Source of the DNA: Candidatus Eiseniibacteriota bacterium
GTDB lineage: Bacteria > Eisenbacteria > RBG-16-71-46 > CAIMUX01
Direction of reading: 5' to 3'
NCBI GenBank assembly: GCA_020431745.1
Contig: JAGQHR010000220.1
Location: 1 to 6,122, forward strand
DNA length: 6,122 nucleotides
In this document: piece by piece, positions 1 to 5,955 of the stretch
How positions within the stretch are numbered: the first letter of the stretch is position 1
How the letters are laid out: every line of letters starts with the position of its first letter
The notes under the pieces: model-generated
Seen by the model: the letters and a program-made list of their open reading frames with translations, nothing else
Told to the model about the DNA's origin: nothing
Databases searched by the model: none
Program-made: the position numbers and the translations under genes

Positions 1-1
1 C

Positions 2-820
2 TACGACAACGACGGCGACCTCGACATCCTGCTCACCGGGTACGACCCCTTGACGGTTTCGCTCTACTCCCGCGTCTACCGGAACGACGGAGGCTCGTTC
101 AGTGACATCGTCGCCGGACTGGTCGGCGTGTTCGCCGGCGCGGGGTCGTGGGCGGACTACGACAACGACGGTGATCTGGATGCCCTGATCTCGGGATTGG
201 ACGAGTTCGGGACGTCGATCACGCGCCTCTATCGCAATGACGCGGGATCCTTCGTCGATAGCAATGCCGCCCTGCCCGGGTTGCTCTACACCAAGGTGTC
301 CTGGGCGGACTACGACAACGATGGCGACCTGGATCTCCTGCTGGCCGGACTCGAATCGGCCTCCGGCCCCTCCGTCACGAAGCTCTTCCGGAACGACGCG
401 GGGTCGTTCACCGACTCCGGCATCGCGTTCGTCGACGTGTGGCAGGCATCGATGGCATGGGGGGACTACGACAGCGACGGGGATCTGGATCTCTTGCTCT
501 CGGGGAACAACTACTCACAGCCCTGGTCGGCCACGAAGCTCTACCGGAACGATGGCGGAGCGTTCACCGATGTCGGCCTCGCCGTGCCGCAGGGTGCCAG
601 AGCGTTGGCGTGGGGCGACTACGACAATGACGGGGATCTGGACTTCCTGCTCGCGGCTGTGAACACCTCCGTCTACGTGAACGACGGGGGATCGTTCGCC
701 GAGCTCCAGGTCGGATTGCCGTTCCTGGCAACAGCGACAGTTGCGTGGGGGGACTTCGATGCCGACGGCGACCTGGATCTCGCCCTCGCGGGGGACACGG
801 GAAGCGAGCTCTTGGCGCGG
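2..820 (+). repeat. Tandem array of six FG-GAP/VCBS coding repeats, period 153-156 bp
   Basis: Repeat units begin with the codons for D-Y/F-D-x-D-G-D-L-D at 155, 308, 464, 617 and 752; the first unit is cut by the window edge and its motif starts at base 2. Spacings are 153, 156, 153 and 135 bp. The fourth complete unit (617-751) is six codons shorter, lacking part of the loop between the Asp-rich motif and the VYVNDGG strand. The Asp-rich core is conserved at the DNA level (GACTACGACAACGA-like in most units), whereas the rest of each unit has diverged. The array is inside the coding sequence and stays in frame. Confidence 0.85.
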
Positions 821-1495
821 ATCTATGAGAACCACGCGGTACCCGCCAACTCGGCCCCCGCACCCCCATCCAATCTCGCGCTCAGCGAGGTGGGCGACAT
901 CGCGACCTTCTCCTGGAATGCCGGATCCGATGCCGAGACCCCAACGTCCGGCCTGAGCTACAACCTGCGGGTCGGCACGACCCCGGGAGGCAGCGAGGTC
1001 ATGTCGGCCATGGCCAACGGCGCCACCGGGTACCGTCGTGAACCGGGACTCGGGAACGCGCAACAGCGGCTCTCGTGGTCGCTCGACCTCGGCGCCTTCG
1101 GGTCCCAGTCGCTCTATTGGAGCGTGCAGTCGATCGACGCCTCGTACGCAGGTTCGGAGTTCGCTCCGGAGCAAGGGTCGTCCGCGGATGTCCACGACTC
1201 CTCTGCCCCGGTGCCGGACCACTTCGCGCTTCTCGCGAACGCGCCCAATCCGTTCCAGTACAGCACGGCGATCCGTTTCGATCTGCCGGAGTCCGGCCTG
1301 GTCGACCTGGCCATCTACGACGTGGCTGGACGTCGCGTGCGGACGCTGGCGAAGGAGACGTACCCGGCGGGGAGCTACGAGACGACCTGGCGCGGCGTGG
1401 ACGACAACGGACGGCCCGTGGCGGCAGGCGCGTATTTCTACCAGCTGCGCGTGGGATCGCGCGTGGAGACGCATGGGATGACTCTGCTGCGGTAG
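2..1495 (+). CDS. Secreted FG-GAP/VCBS repeat protein with Fn3-like and C-terminal FlgD-like domain (5' partial)
   Basis: The reading frame is open from base 2, which already encodes a repeat motif (YDNDGDLD), so the true start lies before the window; 497 residues are visible. Six repeats carry a D-x-D-x-D-G-D-L-D core, beginning at visible residues 1, 52, 103, 155, 206 and 251. Each is followed by LYRNDGGSF-like strands, as in FG-GAP/VCBS (beta-propeller) repeats; the Asp-rich loops resemble calcium-binding loops. Residues of about 283-393 look like an Fn3-type beta-sandwich with the YNLRVGTTPGG and LYWSVQSID motifs often found beside such repeats. Residues 405-497 form a FlgD-like module: NAPNPF, then IYDVAGRRVRTL, then GAYFYQLRVG, ending in GMTLLR. 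Modules of this kind act as C-terminal sorting or anchoring signals in type IX-like secretion. The protein is therefore probably exported and may bind surfaces or ligands; its specific function is unknown. The stop is TAG at 1493-1495. The following gene starts 62 bp later. Confidence 0.9.
   Translation, partial: YDNDGDLDILLTGYDPLTVSLYSRVYRNDGGSFSDIVAGLVGVFAGAGSWADYDNDGDLDALISGLDEFGTSITRLYRNDAGSFVDSNAALPGLLYTKVSWADYDNDGDLDLLLAGLESASGPSVTKLFRNDAGSFTDSGIAFVDVWQASMAWGDYDSDGDLDLLLSGNNYSQPWSATKLYRNDGGAFTDVGLAVPQGARALAWGDYDNDGDLDFLLAAVNTSVYVNDGGSFAELQVGLPFLATATVAWGDFDADGDLDLALAGDTGSELLARIYENHAVPANSAPAPPSNLALSEVGDIATFSWNAGSDAETPTSGLSYNLRVGTTPGGSEVMSAMANGATGYRREPGLGNAQQRLSWSLDLGAFGSQSLYWSVQSIDASYAGSEFAPEQGSSADVHDSSAPVPDHFALLANAPNPFQYSTAIRFDLPESGLVDLAIYDVAGRRVRTLAKETYPAGSYETTWRGVDDNGRPVAAGAYFYQLRVGSRVETHGMTLLR
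1214..1492 (+). other. FlgD-like / type IX-style C-terminal sorting domain (within CDS)
   Basis: This part of the first gene encodes about 93 residues beginning PDHFALLANAPNPF. That opening is the hallmark of FlgD-like C-terminal domains on secreted proteins of FCB-group and related bacteria. A beta-rich stretch follows: an IRFDLP strand, an IYDVAGRRVRTL strand-turn, a W-x-G-x-DxxGRPVAAG turn and GAYFYQLRVG. It ends at the stop codon, which fits a C-terminal sorting signal. Whether this organism has a type IX system cannot be told from the window. Confidence 0.8.
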
Positions 1496-1496
1496 T

Positions 1497-1506
1497 ACGT
1501 TAACGT
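1497..1506. repeat. 10-bp perfect palindrome just after the repeat-protein stop codon
   Basis: ACGTTAACGT is a perfect palindrome starting 2 bp after the stop codon at 1495, in the 62-bp gap before the lipoprotein gene. It is AT-richer than its surroundings. No T-run follows, so it is a poor intrinsic terminator. A protein-binding site is possible but unproven. Confidence 0.3.
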
Positions 1507-1544
1507 TCTGACGAGCAGCAGTGTTGGTTTCGTCCTGGATCTGT

Positions 1545-1550
1545 GAGAGA
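1545..1550 (+). promoter_or_regulatory. Ribosome binding site of the lipoprotein gene
   Basis: The purine run GAGAGA ends 7 bases before ATG at 1558. It supports that ATG over the in-frame GTG at 1543, which would overlap this site and add five residues before the charged start of the signal peptide. Confidence 0.5.
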
Positions 1551-1557
1551 TGCGCCC

Positions 1558-2322
1558 ATGAAGACTGCCTTCGTCTTGCTCTTCTTACTCGCCGGCTGTG
1601 CCGCTGCCCCACGCTCCAACAGCGACGATTCGGCCCGCGCGCTGGCCTCCCAAATGGTGGAAGCGCATGGGGGACTCGGAGCATGGAACGCTCTGACCGC
1701 GATGACGATCGAGCGTGAGCACGTGTTCGAGCCGGACCGCGAGCGCCGTTTCGAGTTCACCATCGACGCCGACCTCCACGCTCCGCGGATGGAGCAGTGG
1801 TGGCGGACGCCGCCGGGTCACATTGTCTGGGACGGCGCTCGCGACGGCGCTGGCGTGGAAGCCTCCGAGTGGCCGATGGGAAAGCAGCTGCATCCGGCCT
1901 TTGTCATGTCGATCGGCTTCTACCTCGTCAACATGCCGTGGCTGGCCGGCGAGCCGGATGCTCGCATCGAGCGCCTGCCGCCGGCATCCGACCTCGCCCC
2001 TGGCGACACTCATCGCTACGAGAGACTCGCCCTGACCTACACCGCGCCGATGCTGGACGATGGCAGCGAATGGGGCGGAGACCTCTTCGTGGTCTACATC
2101 GACCCCGAAACGCACCGCTTGCGGGGAGTCAAGCAACACCGTCGCTGGCCGCCGCAGATGCAGCTCTTCGGACTCTCCGAGGGGGAGGAGTTCTTTCAGG
2201 TCTTCGTCGTCGACACCGAGGTGACGCAGTCGGGCCTCATCCTGCCGGACACGTACCGGGTGTACGACGGCGAGAACGACCTCGTGGCGAGTGGGCGCTT
2301 CGGACCCTATTCCTTGCGCTAG
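1558..2322 (+). CDS. Predicted lipoprotein, possibly DUF6503/LolA-like
   Basis: This encodes 254 residues. The ATG at 1558 gives a classic type II signal peptide: MKTA, a hydrophobic run (FVLLFLL) and the lipobox LAGC with Cys14, followed by AAAP and a Ser/Asn-rich linker. The mature protein would be lipid-anchored in the cell envelope. After the linker come an AHGG motif at residues 36-39 (in MVEAHGGLGAWNAL) and alternating strands such as RRFEFTIDADLHAPRMEQW. Further on are LFVVYIDPETHRLRGVKQH and GLILPDTYRVYD. This pattern resembles DUF6503-like or LolA-fold lipoproteins, which have an AHGG-type start and a late 'DPETxxLR' strand, but I recognise it only by general appearance. It has no catalytic motif I can name. 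It lies 62 bp after the repeat-protein gene in the same direction, so cotranscription is possible. The stop is TAG at 2320-2322. Confidence 0.85.
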   Translation: MKTAFVLLFLLAGCAAAPRSNSDDSARALASQMVEAHGGLGAWNALTAMTIEREHVFEPDRERRFEFTIDADLHAPRMEQWWRTPPGHIVWDGARDGAGVEASEWPMGKQLHPAFVMSIGFYLVNMPWLAGEPDARIERLPPASDLAPGDTHRYERLALTYTAPMLDDGSEWGGDLFVVYIDPETHRLRGVKQHRRWPPQMQLFGLSEGEEFFQVFVVDTEVTQSGLILPDTYRVYDGENDLVASGRFGPYSLR

Positions 2323-2403
2323 TCCATAGCCAGAGCGGCGCGTGTTCGCAGCGATCCGAGCCGACAGAGCCGGACTGATGCCGCGAGCGACCAGTGCCCG
2401 GAA

Positions 2404-2415
2404 GGCCGTTCGGCC
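2404..2415 (+). terminator. Weak candidate terminator hairpin after the lipoprotein gene
   Basis: GGCCG and CGGCC pair around TT (or GGCC/GGCC around a GTTC tetraloop), followed by CCGTTTCT. The stem is short and the T-run is poor, so intrinsic termination would be weak. Its position 82 bp after the lipoprotein stop is the main support. Confidence 0.25.
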
Positions 2416-2524
2416 CCGTTTCTACTGCTTTAGATGGATCGCCCGAAGGCGGACCACTTTCCCTTGCGCTACCCATCCACGCGCAGTGGAGACCGTGTTT
2501 GCGGACTAGTCCACCCACTGGCCT

Positions 2525-2544
2525 GTCGCGATTCGCGTCGCGAC
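2525..2544. repeat. Inverted repeat, 7-bp arms GTCGCGA/TCGCGAC
   Basis: The arms are at 2525-2531 and 2538-2544 with a 6-base loop (TTCGCG). The right half also makes the 8-bp palindrome GTCGCGAC at 2537-2544, which recurs at 2684-2691. It lies 55 bp upstream of the candidate -35 box. It could be a protein-binding site or a hairpin. Confidence 0.45.
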
Positions 2545-2570
2545 TTCGATTCTCTTCGTGCGTGTTTCCA

Positions 2571-2586
2571 TCCGTCCTCGGACGGA
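2571..2586. repeat. Inverted repeat, 7-bp arms TCCGTCC/GGACGGA
   Basis: The arms at 2571-2577 and 2580-2586 flank a 2-base centre. The element ends 12 bp before the candidate -35 box at 2599, a typical place for an activator or repressor site. There is no T-run after it, which argues against a terminator. Confidence 0.45.
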
Positions 2587-2598
2587 AGAGGCTCGGAC

Positions 2599-2628
2599 TT
2601 GACAATGTCGTCATGGGGCAGCTACCGT
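2599..2628 (+). promoter_or_regulatory. Candidate sigma-70-type promoter for the gene at 2738
   Basis: A consensus-perfect -35 box TTGACA (2599-2604) is followed after 18 bp by TACCGT (2623-2628), which keeps the key T, A and final T of a -10 box. Transcription would start near 2635 and leave a leader of about 100 bases before ATG at 2738. It is the best housekeeping-type promoter I can find in this gap. The -10 match is weak. Confidence 0.4.
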
Positions 2629-2682
2629 TTTCTCGCTGTCGGTGAATCCGCTCTTCGATTCTACGGATCCGCGACCCAGCTC

Positions 2683-2692
2683 GGTCGCGACC
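2683..2692. repeat. 10-bp perfect palindrome GGTCGCGACC in the leader
   Basis: This perfect palindrome contains GTCGCGAC, the same 8-bp core seen at 2537-2544. The two copies flank the candidate promoter at 2599-2628, one upstream and one in the predicted leader. Such paired sites would suit a looping repressor, but this is inferred from spacing only. Confidence 0.4.
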
Positions 2693-2737
2693 AGACAATC
2701 CGAAGAATGAGTCACGCGTTGATTCACGGGAGACAGC

Positions 2738-3066
2738 ATGGTGAAGTACCACGTTGCCGCTTTCGCGCTGGCCGCTCTTGTTCTCGCTCTCGGTCCCACT
2801 GCACGAGCCGCTGATCCGACCACCTATGCCCCGGAAGGGGTCGCGGGCGCTATCCCTGGATCGCCCCCCGACTGCGACATCCTCGTCGGCTATTCAGATT
2901 GGATCGATGACGTTCCGTTCGGTGGATGGACGCTGGGGGAGCACCCGCCCTACCAATACTTGGGGGTCCGCCACACCCGCCCACGGGAGGCACATTCGAG
3001 GTGATCTCGGTGGCCTTCTTCTCCGAGTTCTGGTTCATCCCCGGCAACCTGCACGCCGTTGTTTGA
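2738..3066 (+). pseudogene. Small secreted protein gene, interrupted by a frameshift
   Basis: The start is well supported: GGGAGA at 2728-2733 lies 4 bases before ATG at 2738. The product begins with a type I signal peptide (MVKYH, then a hydrophobic AAFALAALVLALG run, and cleavage probably after ARA at residues 22-24). As read, the frame runs to 3004 (88 residues), but the last residues turn Arg/His-rich after QYLGV. Adding one G to the five-G run at 2962-2966 switches to another frame, which continues as LGGPPHPPTGGTFEVISVAFFSEFWF and then IPGNLHAVV, ending at TGA 3064-3066. That joined product of about 109 residues has normal hydrophobic, protein-like composition. The cause is either a sequencing error or a real one-base deletion. 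I recognise no family; the mature protein has one Cys and several Pro/Gly. It may be truncated even in the joined frame. It precedes the sigma gene by 107 bp. Confidence 0.6.
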
Positions 3067-3092
3067 CGCGCCGGGGAGCTGAATCGTATGCT
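3063..3092 (+). promoter_or_regulatory. Candidate promoter for the sigma factor-kinase operon
   Basis: TTGACG (3063-3068, five of six consensus -35 bases) and TATGCT (3087-3092, four of six -10 bases including the T, A and final T) are separated by 18 bp. The -35 box overlaps the TGA stop of the upstream broken gene. Transcription would start near 3099, about 75 bases before the sigma start codon. No typical ECF-style promoter was recognised here. Confidence 0.35.
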
Positions 3093-3173
3093 CGTGTTCC
3101 GACGACTGACCCACCGGCCCGATGGCTCCGGGGGACCCGCTGCGCACTCGCATGCGGAGACCACATCGCCGAC

Positions 3174-3767
3174 ATGACCTGGGCAACGACGCAACCGTCT
3201 CTCCTGTTGAAGCTTAGAAACACCGACGATCAGGCGGCCTGGCACCGGTTCGACGCCCGGTACGGACACTTGATCGTCGCCTACGCCCGCCGGAGGGGTT
3301 TGAATCTCGCGGACGCCGAAGATGTCCGCCAGATCGTTTTCCTCAATCTCGTTCGTTCGATGCCGCAGTTTCGATTCCAACCCGACCGGGGTCGCTTCCG
3401 CAGCTACCTCGGCCGGGTCGTCGGAAACGTGATCGAGCGAGTTCGCCAACGTCCATATCGAAGAGTCGAGGTGCTAGAGGTAGATGAACGTGTCGCGAGC
3501 ATCCCCGACCTCGATCAGCCTCTGGATGGCGTGTGGCACAGAGAGTGGGAGAACCATCACCTGCGGCGGGCGCTCGCTGCGGTCCGGAAAGGGCTCGATC
3601 CGCGATCGGTCGACGTCTTCGAGCGTCTCCTGCAAGGCGTCCCCGTCGCACGAGTGGCCGAGGACTCCGGCATGACCGTCGAGGCGGTCCACAAGATCAA
3701 GCAACGGATCCGGGATCGCTTGAAACAGCGGGTCGCCATGCAACTCGCCGAAGAGTCCTTCCTCTAG
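3174..3767 (+). CDS. ECF-like RNA polymerase sigma factor, kinase-linked
   Basis: This encodes 197 residues, a usual length for ECF sigma factors. Region 2 spans about residues 20-92: an AWHRFDARYGHLIVAYARRRGL helix pair, then DAEDVRQIVFLNLV at 47-60, the core-binding and -10 recognition segment. F-R-x-Y-L-x-x-V-x-N at 75-85 completes it. Region 4 spans about 130-185, with a helix-turn-helix around VARVAEDSGMTVEAVHKIKQRIRDRL (158-183), which would bind the -35 element. The opening TTQPSLLLKLRNTDDQAAW is typical of sigma factors found beside Ser/Thr kinases in Planctomycetes and related groups. ATG at 3174 fits this conserved N-terminus; the frame is open far upstream but that part is unlike a protein. 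GGAGA at 3156-3160 is 13 bases away, a loose ribosome site. The kinase begins 16 bp after the stop, so the two are almost surely cotranscribed. No anti-sigma factor is visible. Confidence 0.9.
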   Translation: MTWATTQPSLLLKLRNTDDQAAWHRFDARYGHLIVAYARRRGLNLADAEDVRQIVFLNLVRSMPQFRFQPDRGRFRSYLGRVVGNVIERVRQRPYRRVEVLEVDERVASIPDLDQPLDGVWHREWENHHLRRALAAVRKGLDPRSVDVFERLLQGVPVARVAEDSGMTVEAVHKIKQRIRDRLKQRVAMQLAEESFL

Positions 3768-3772
3768 TCGAC

Positions 3773-3778
3773 GGAGAG
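3773..3778 (+). promoter_or_regulatory. Ribosome binding site deciding the TTG start of the kinase
   Basis: GGAGAG ends 5 bases before TTG at 3784, in the short gap after the sigma gene. No ATG lies in frame between here and the kinase domain at a suitable distance, so TTG is the best start. A TTG start usually lowers translation relative to ATG. Confidence 0.65.
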
Positions 3779-3783
3779 CACCC

Positions 3784-5955
3784 TTGTCCTTCTCATTTCC
3801 CGAAGACGATGCTTGGCTCGATCGACTCCGAGAGGTCGAACAGAACCTGCCCCTGGGGACGCTTGGTCCCTACGAGGTCCTGCGCGAGATCGGCCGAGGT
3901 GGTCAGGGAGTCGTCTATCGGGCTCGCGATCCGCGTTCGGGAAAGCTCGTCGCGCTCAAGCGGTTGCTCGGCGGCGCCCTGGCCGGCGGCAGCAGCCTGG
4001 CCCGGCTCGGACGGGAAGCTCAGGCGGGACAGGAGCTGAGCCATCCGGGTATCGTGCGCATCTTCGGCGTCGAGACGGTGGAAGGTCACGACATGCTCGT
4101 GATGGAGTGGATCGACGGCCGTCCCATCACCGACTGGGCACGCGACCGCAGCGATGCGGAGATCGTCGACATGGTGCTGCAGGTCGCCGCCGCCCTCCAG
4201 CATGCGCATCGTCACGGCATCGTCCATCGGGACATCAAGCCCTCCAACATTCTCGTCGACGAGACCGAGCTGGCTCACGTTCTGGACTTCGGATTGGCGA
4301 AGCAACTCGAATCGAGCTCCTCCCAGTCCAGAATCACGACCACCGGCGAGTTCCTCGGTACCCTCGCCTACGCTGCGCCGGAGCAGTTACGCGGCCCCGA
4401 AGAAGAGCTCGATCACCGCGTCGATCAGTACTCGTTGGGCGTGATCCTCTATGAAATGCTCGCCGGGACCCTTCCCTATTCCAGCGCGGGGCAGCTGCCG
4501 ACGACTCTGCGTGCCATCCTCTTCGCGGAGCCACCTCCCCTGCGGACGCACCGCCCGGAGATCGCGGATGGATTGGAAGCGATCGTGCGCAAGGCACTCG
4601 CCAAGGAACCCGCGGAACGGTACGACTCGATCGCGGCCATGGCGGCTGACCTGGAGCGGCATTCACGCGGTGAGCCCGTACGGGCCCGTCCTCCCGGAGC
4701 TGGGCAAGTTCTGGGCAAGCTCATGCGACGGCACCCGATCGCCAGCGGCCTCCTCGCGACGGCCGCAACGATCACCATCATGCTGGCCATCACCATGTCG
4801 ATCCTCTGGGTACGCGCCGAGCGCGCCGTCGCCCGCGCCGAGAGGATTCGCAACGTCCTCGAATCGACGTTGAGCGGTTCCTGGAGCAGCCTCGAGCCGG
4901 GGCGCGAAGCTGCGACGGACGTCCTCGAGTCCGCCGGCAAACGAGCGGAGTCGGAGCTGTCGGGAGACCCCCGGATCGAGTTTCCGATCCACAACCTCCT
5001 CGCCTCCCGATTCGCGGATCTCCAGGACTGGCCCCACATGGAGAGGGAAGCGCACCTGGCGCTCGCCATCCAGGAGCGCTTGGGACCACCGTGGGATGAG
5101 GGCTACACGATCAGCCTCAACGCGCTGGGAATGGCCCGCCTCTATCGCGGCGACTCCACCGCGGCGGAGTACTTCGAGCGCGCGATCGCCCACCATGCGA
5201 CGCTGGTCGGAGACGATGACATCGAGATCGCCGTGCTTCGGTCCTCGCTGGCGCGGGCGCTCTGGCTGGCCTGCGATCCACCGCGCTACGTGCCCGCACT
5301 GTCCCAGTATCAGCGAGCCCTCGACCTTTTCGAGGGGGCGGGTCCCGACTCGGTCTACTCGTCGATTCCGACCCTGGAGGGATACAGCAATCTGCTCTCG
5401 CGTCTGGGTCGGTCGACGGAAGCCAAAGCCCATCTCGACCGAGCGCTCCTGTTGCTCGACGACATGCCGGAGCGTTGGCGACCGACCCGCATCCGCTGTC
5501 ATGAACGGGCCGCGCGTCTCTGTGAGCTCTCGAGTCAACCGGCCGAGGCCGAGGCGCACTATCGGACGGCGATCGAGCTACGGAGGAACGCGATCGACGC
5601 CGGGCTGCCGCCTTCGTATTCGAATCTGGGGCGTCTTCTTTTCCTGCGCGGACTGACCGAGGACGCCCTTCGCTACTACCACGAAGCGATCGCGACGCGC
5701 TGCGAGTGGTTGGCAGCAAGGCATCCCGAGCACCGACCTGCCCTGCTGACCGCAGCCGCGGAGCTGCGTCTTCACGGGCTGCGGGCCGAAGACGTCGCGC
5801 CGGTGTGGTGTGCGATCGAGCAGTCGGATCCCACCATTCTCCCTCTCTTCGAGGTGACCGCGAGCCGGATCGCAGACGCACACCACCAGCAGAACCACCT
5901 CCGGCTCGAGGCGGACATTCGAGAACAGCTCACGGCCCTCAACGGCTCCTCGTAG
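3784..5955 (+). CDS. Membrane-anchored Hanks-type Ser/Thr protein kinase with C-terminal TPR-like region
   Basis: This encodes 723 residues. The kinase domain spans about 30-293 and has every key motif. These are the glycine loop GRGGQGVV (37-44), VALK with Lys59, a likely helix-C Glu78, HRDIKPSN (148-155; catalytic Asp150 and Asn155), DFG (168-170), APE (198-200) and DQYSLG (214-219). It should thus be an active ATP-dependent kinase. The activation segment is rich in Ser/Thr (177-193), a likely autophosphorylation site. RRHP then precedes one transmembrane helix at about 319-343. After it come an Ala/Arg/Glu-rich helix and a helical region (about 380-715) with TPR-like repeats, for example ALGMARLYRGDSTAAEYFERAI and NLGRLLFLRGLTEDALRYYHEAI. 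By the usual topology the kinase is cytoplasmic and the TPR part is outside the inner membrane, where it may bind partners. It probably controls the adjacent sigma factor. The start is TTG at 3784; the stop is TAG at 5953-5955. Confidence 0.95.
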   Translation: MSFSFPEDDAWLDRLREVEQNLPLGTLGPYEVLREIGRGGQGVVYRARDPRSGKLVALKRLLGGALAGGSSLARLGREAQAGQELSHPGIVRIFGVETVEGHDMLVMEWIDGRPITDWARDRSDAEIVDMVLQVAAALQHAHRHGIVHRDIKPSNILVDETELAHVLDFGLAKQLESSSSQSRITTTGEFLGTLAYAAPEQLRGPEEELDHRVDQYSLGVILYEMLAGTLPYSSAGQLPTTLRAILFAEPPPLRTHRPEIADGLEAIVRKALAKEPAERYDSIAAMAADLERHSRGEPVRARPPGAGQVLGKLMRRHPIASGLLATAATITIMLAITMSILWVRAERAVARAERIRNVLESTLSGSWSSLEPGREAATDVLESAGKRAESELSGDPRIEFPIHNLLASRFADLQDWPHMEREAHLALAIQERLGPPWDEGYTISLNALGMARLYRGDSTAAEYFERAIAHHATLVGDDDIEIAVLRSSLARALWLACDPPRYVPALSQYQRALDLFEGAGPDSVYSSIPTLEGYSNLLSRLGRSTEAKAHLDRALLLLDDMPERWRPTRIRCHERAARLCELSSQPAEAEAHYRTAIELRRNAIDAGLPPSYSNLGRLLFLRGLTEDALRYYHEAIATRCEWLAARHPEHRPALLTAAAELRLHGLRAEDVAPVWCAIEQSDPTILPLFEVTASRIADAHHQQNHLRLEADIREQLTALNGSS

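Larger units (their letters stand above)
2323..2737. other. 415-bp non-coding leader region with several palindromes
   Basis: No reading frame here has a ribosome binding site or protein-like composition; the short open frames at 2394-2645 and 2434-2814 look like chance. The region separates the lipoprotein from the signal-peptide gene at 2738. It holds a weak hairpin near its start, two 7-bp stem hairpins, a TTGACA-type promoter and a second copy of an 8-bp palindrome (GTCGCGAC at 2537-2544 and 2684-2691). The 10-base word CTTCGATTCT also occurs twice, at 2544-2553 and 2653-2662. It is best read as a terminator and regulatory region. Confidence 0.6.

Noticed and set aside
515..1684. Long open frame of 389 codons on the minus strand, antisense to the repeat-protein gene
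   Set aside because: It is Arg-rich, has no recognisable domain and mirrors the codon bias of the + strand gene, whose repeats and domains are clear. It is a shadow frame.
2571..2586. Hairpin read as an intrinsic terminator
   Set aside because: A 2-base loop and no T-run follow; an operator-like inverted repeat beside the -35 box fits better.
2434..2814. Open frame of 126 codons in the leader region
   Set aside because: No ribosome binding site, unlike a protein in composition, and it runs into the supported signal-peptide gene.
2754..3173. Upstream in-frame extension of the sigma factor gene
   Set aside because: The frame is open but the translated part is Arg/Pro-rich and overlaps the signal-peptide gene in another frame. 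The conserved sigma N-terminus begins at the ATG at 3174.
4663..5559. Minus-strand open frame of 298 codons opposite the kinase C-terminal region
   Set aside because: Low-complexity Arg/Gly composition and full overlap with a well-supported kinase gene; GC-rich DNA commonly leaves such frames open.
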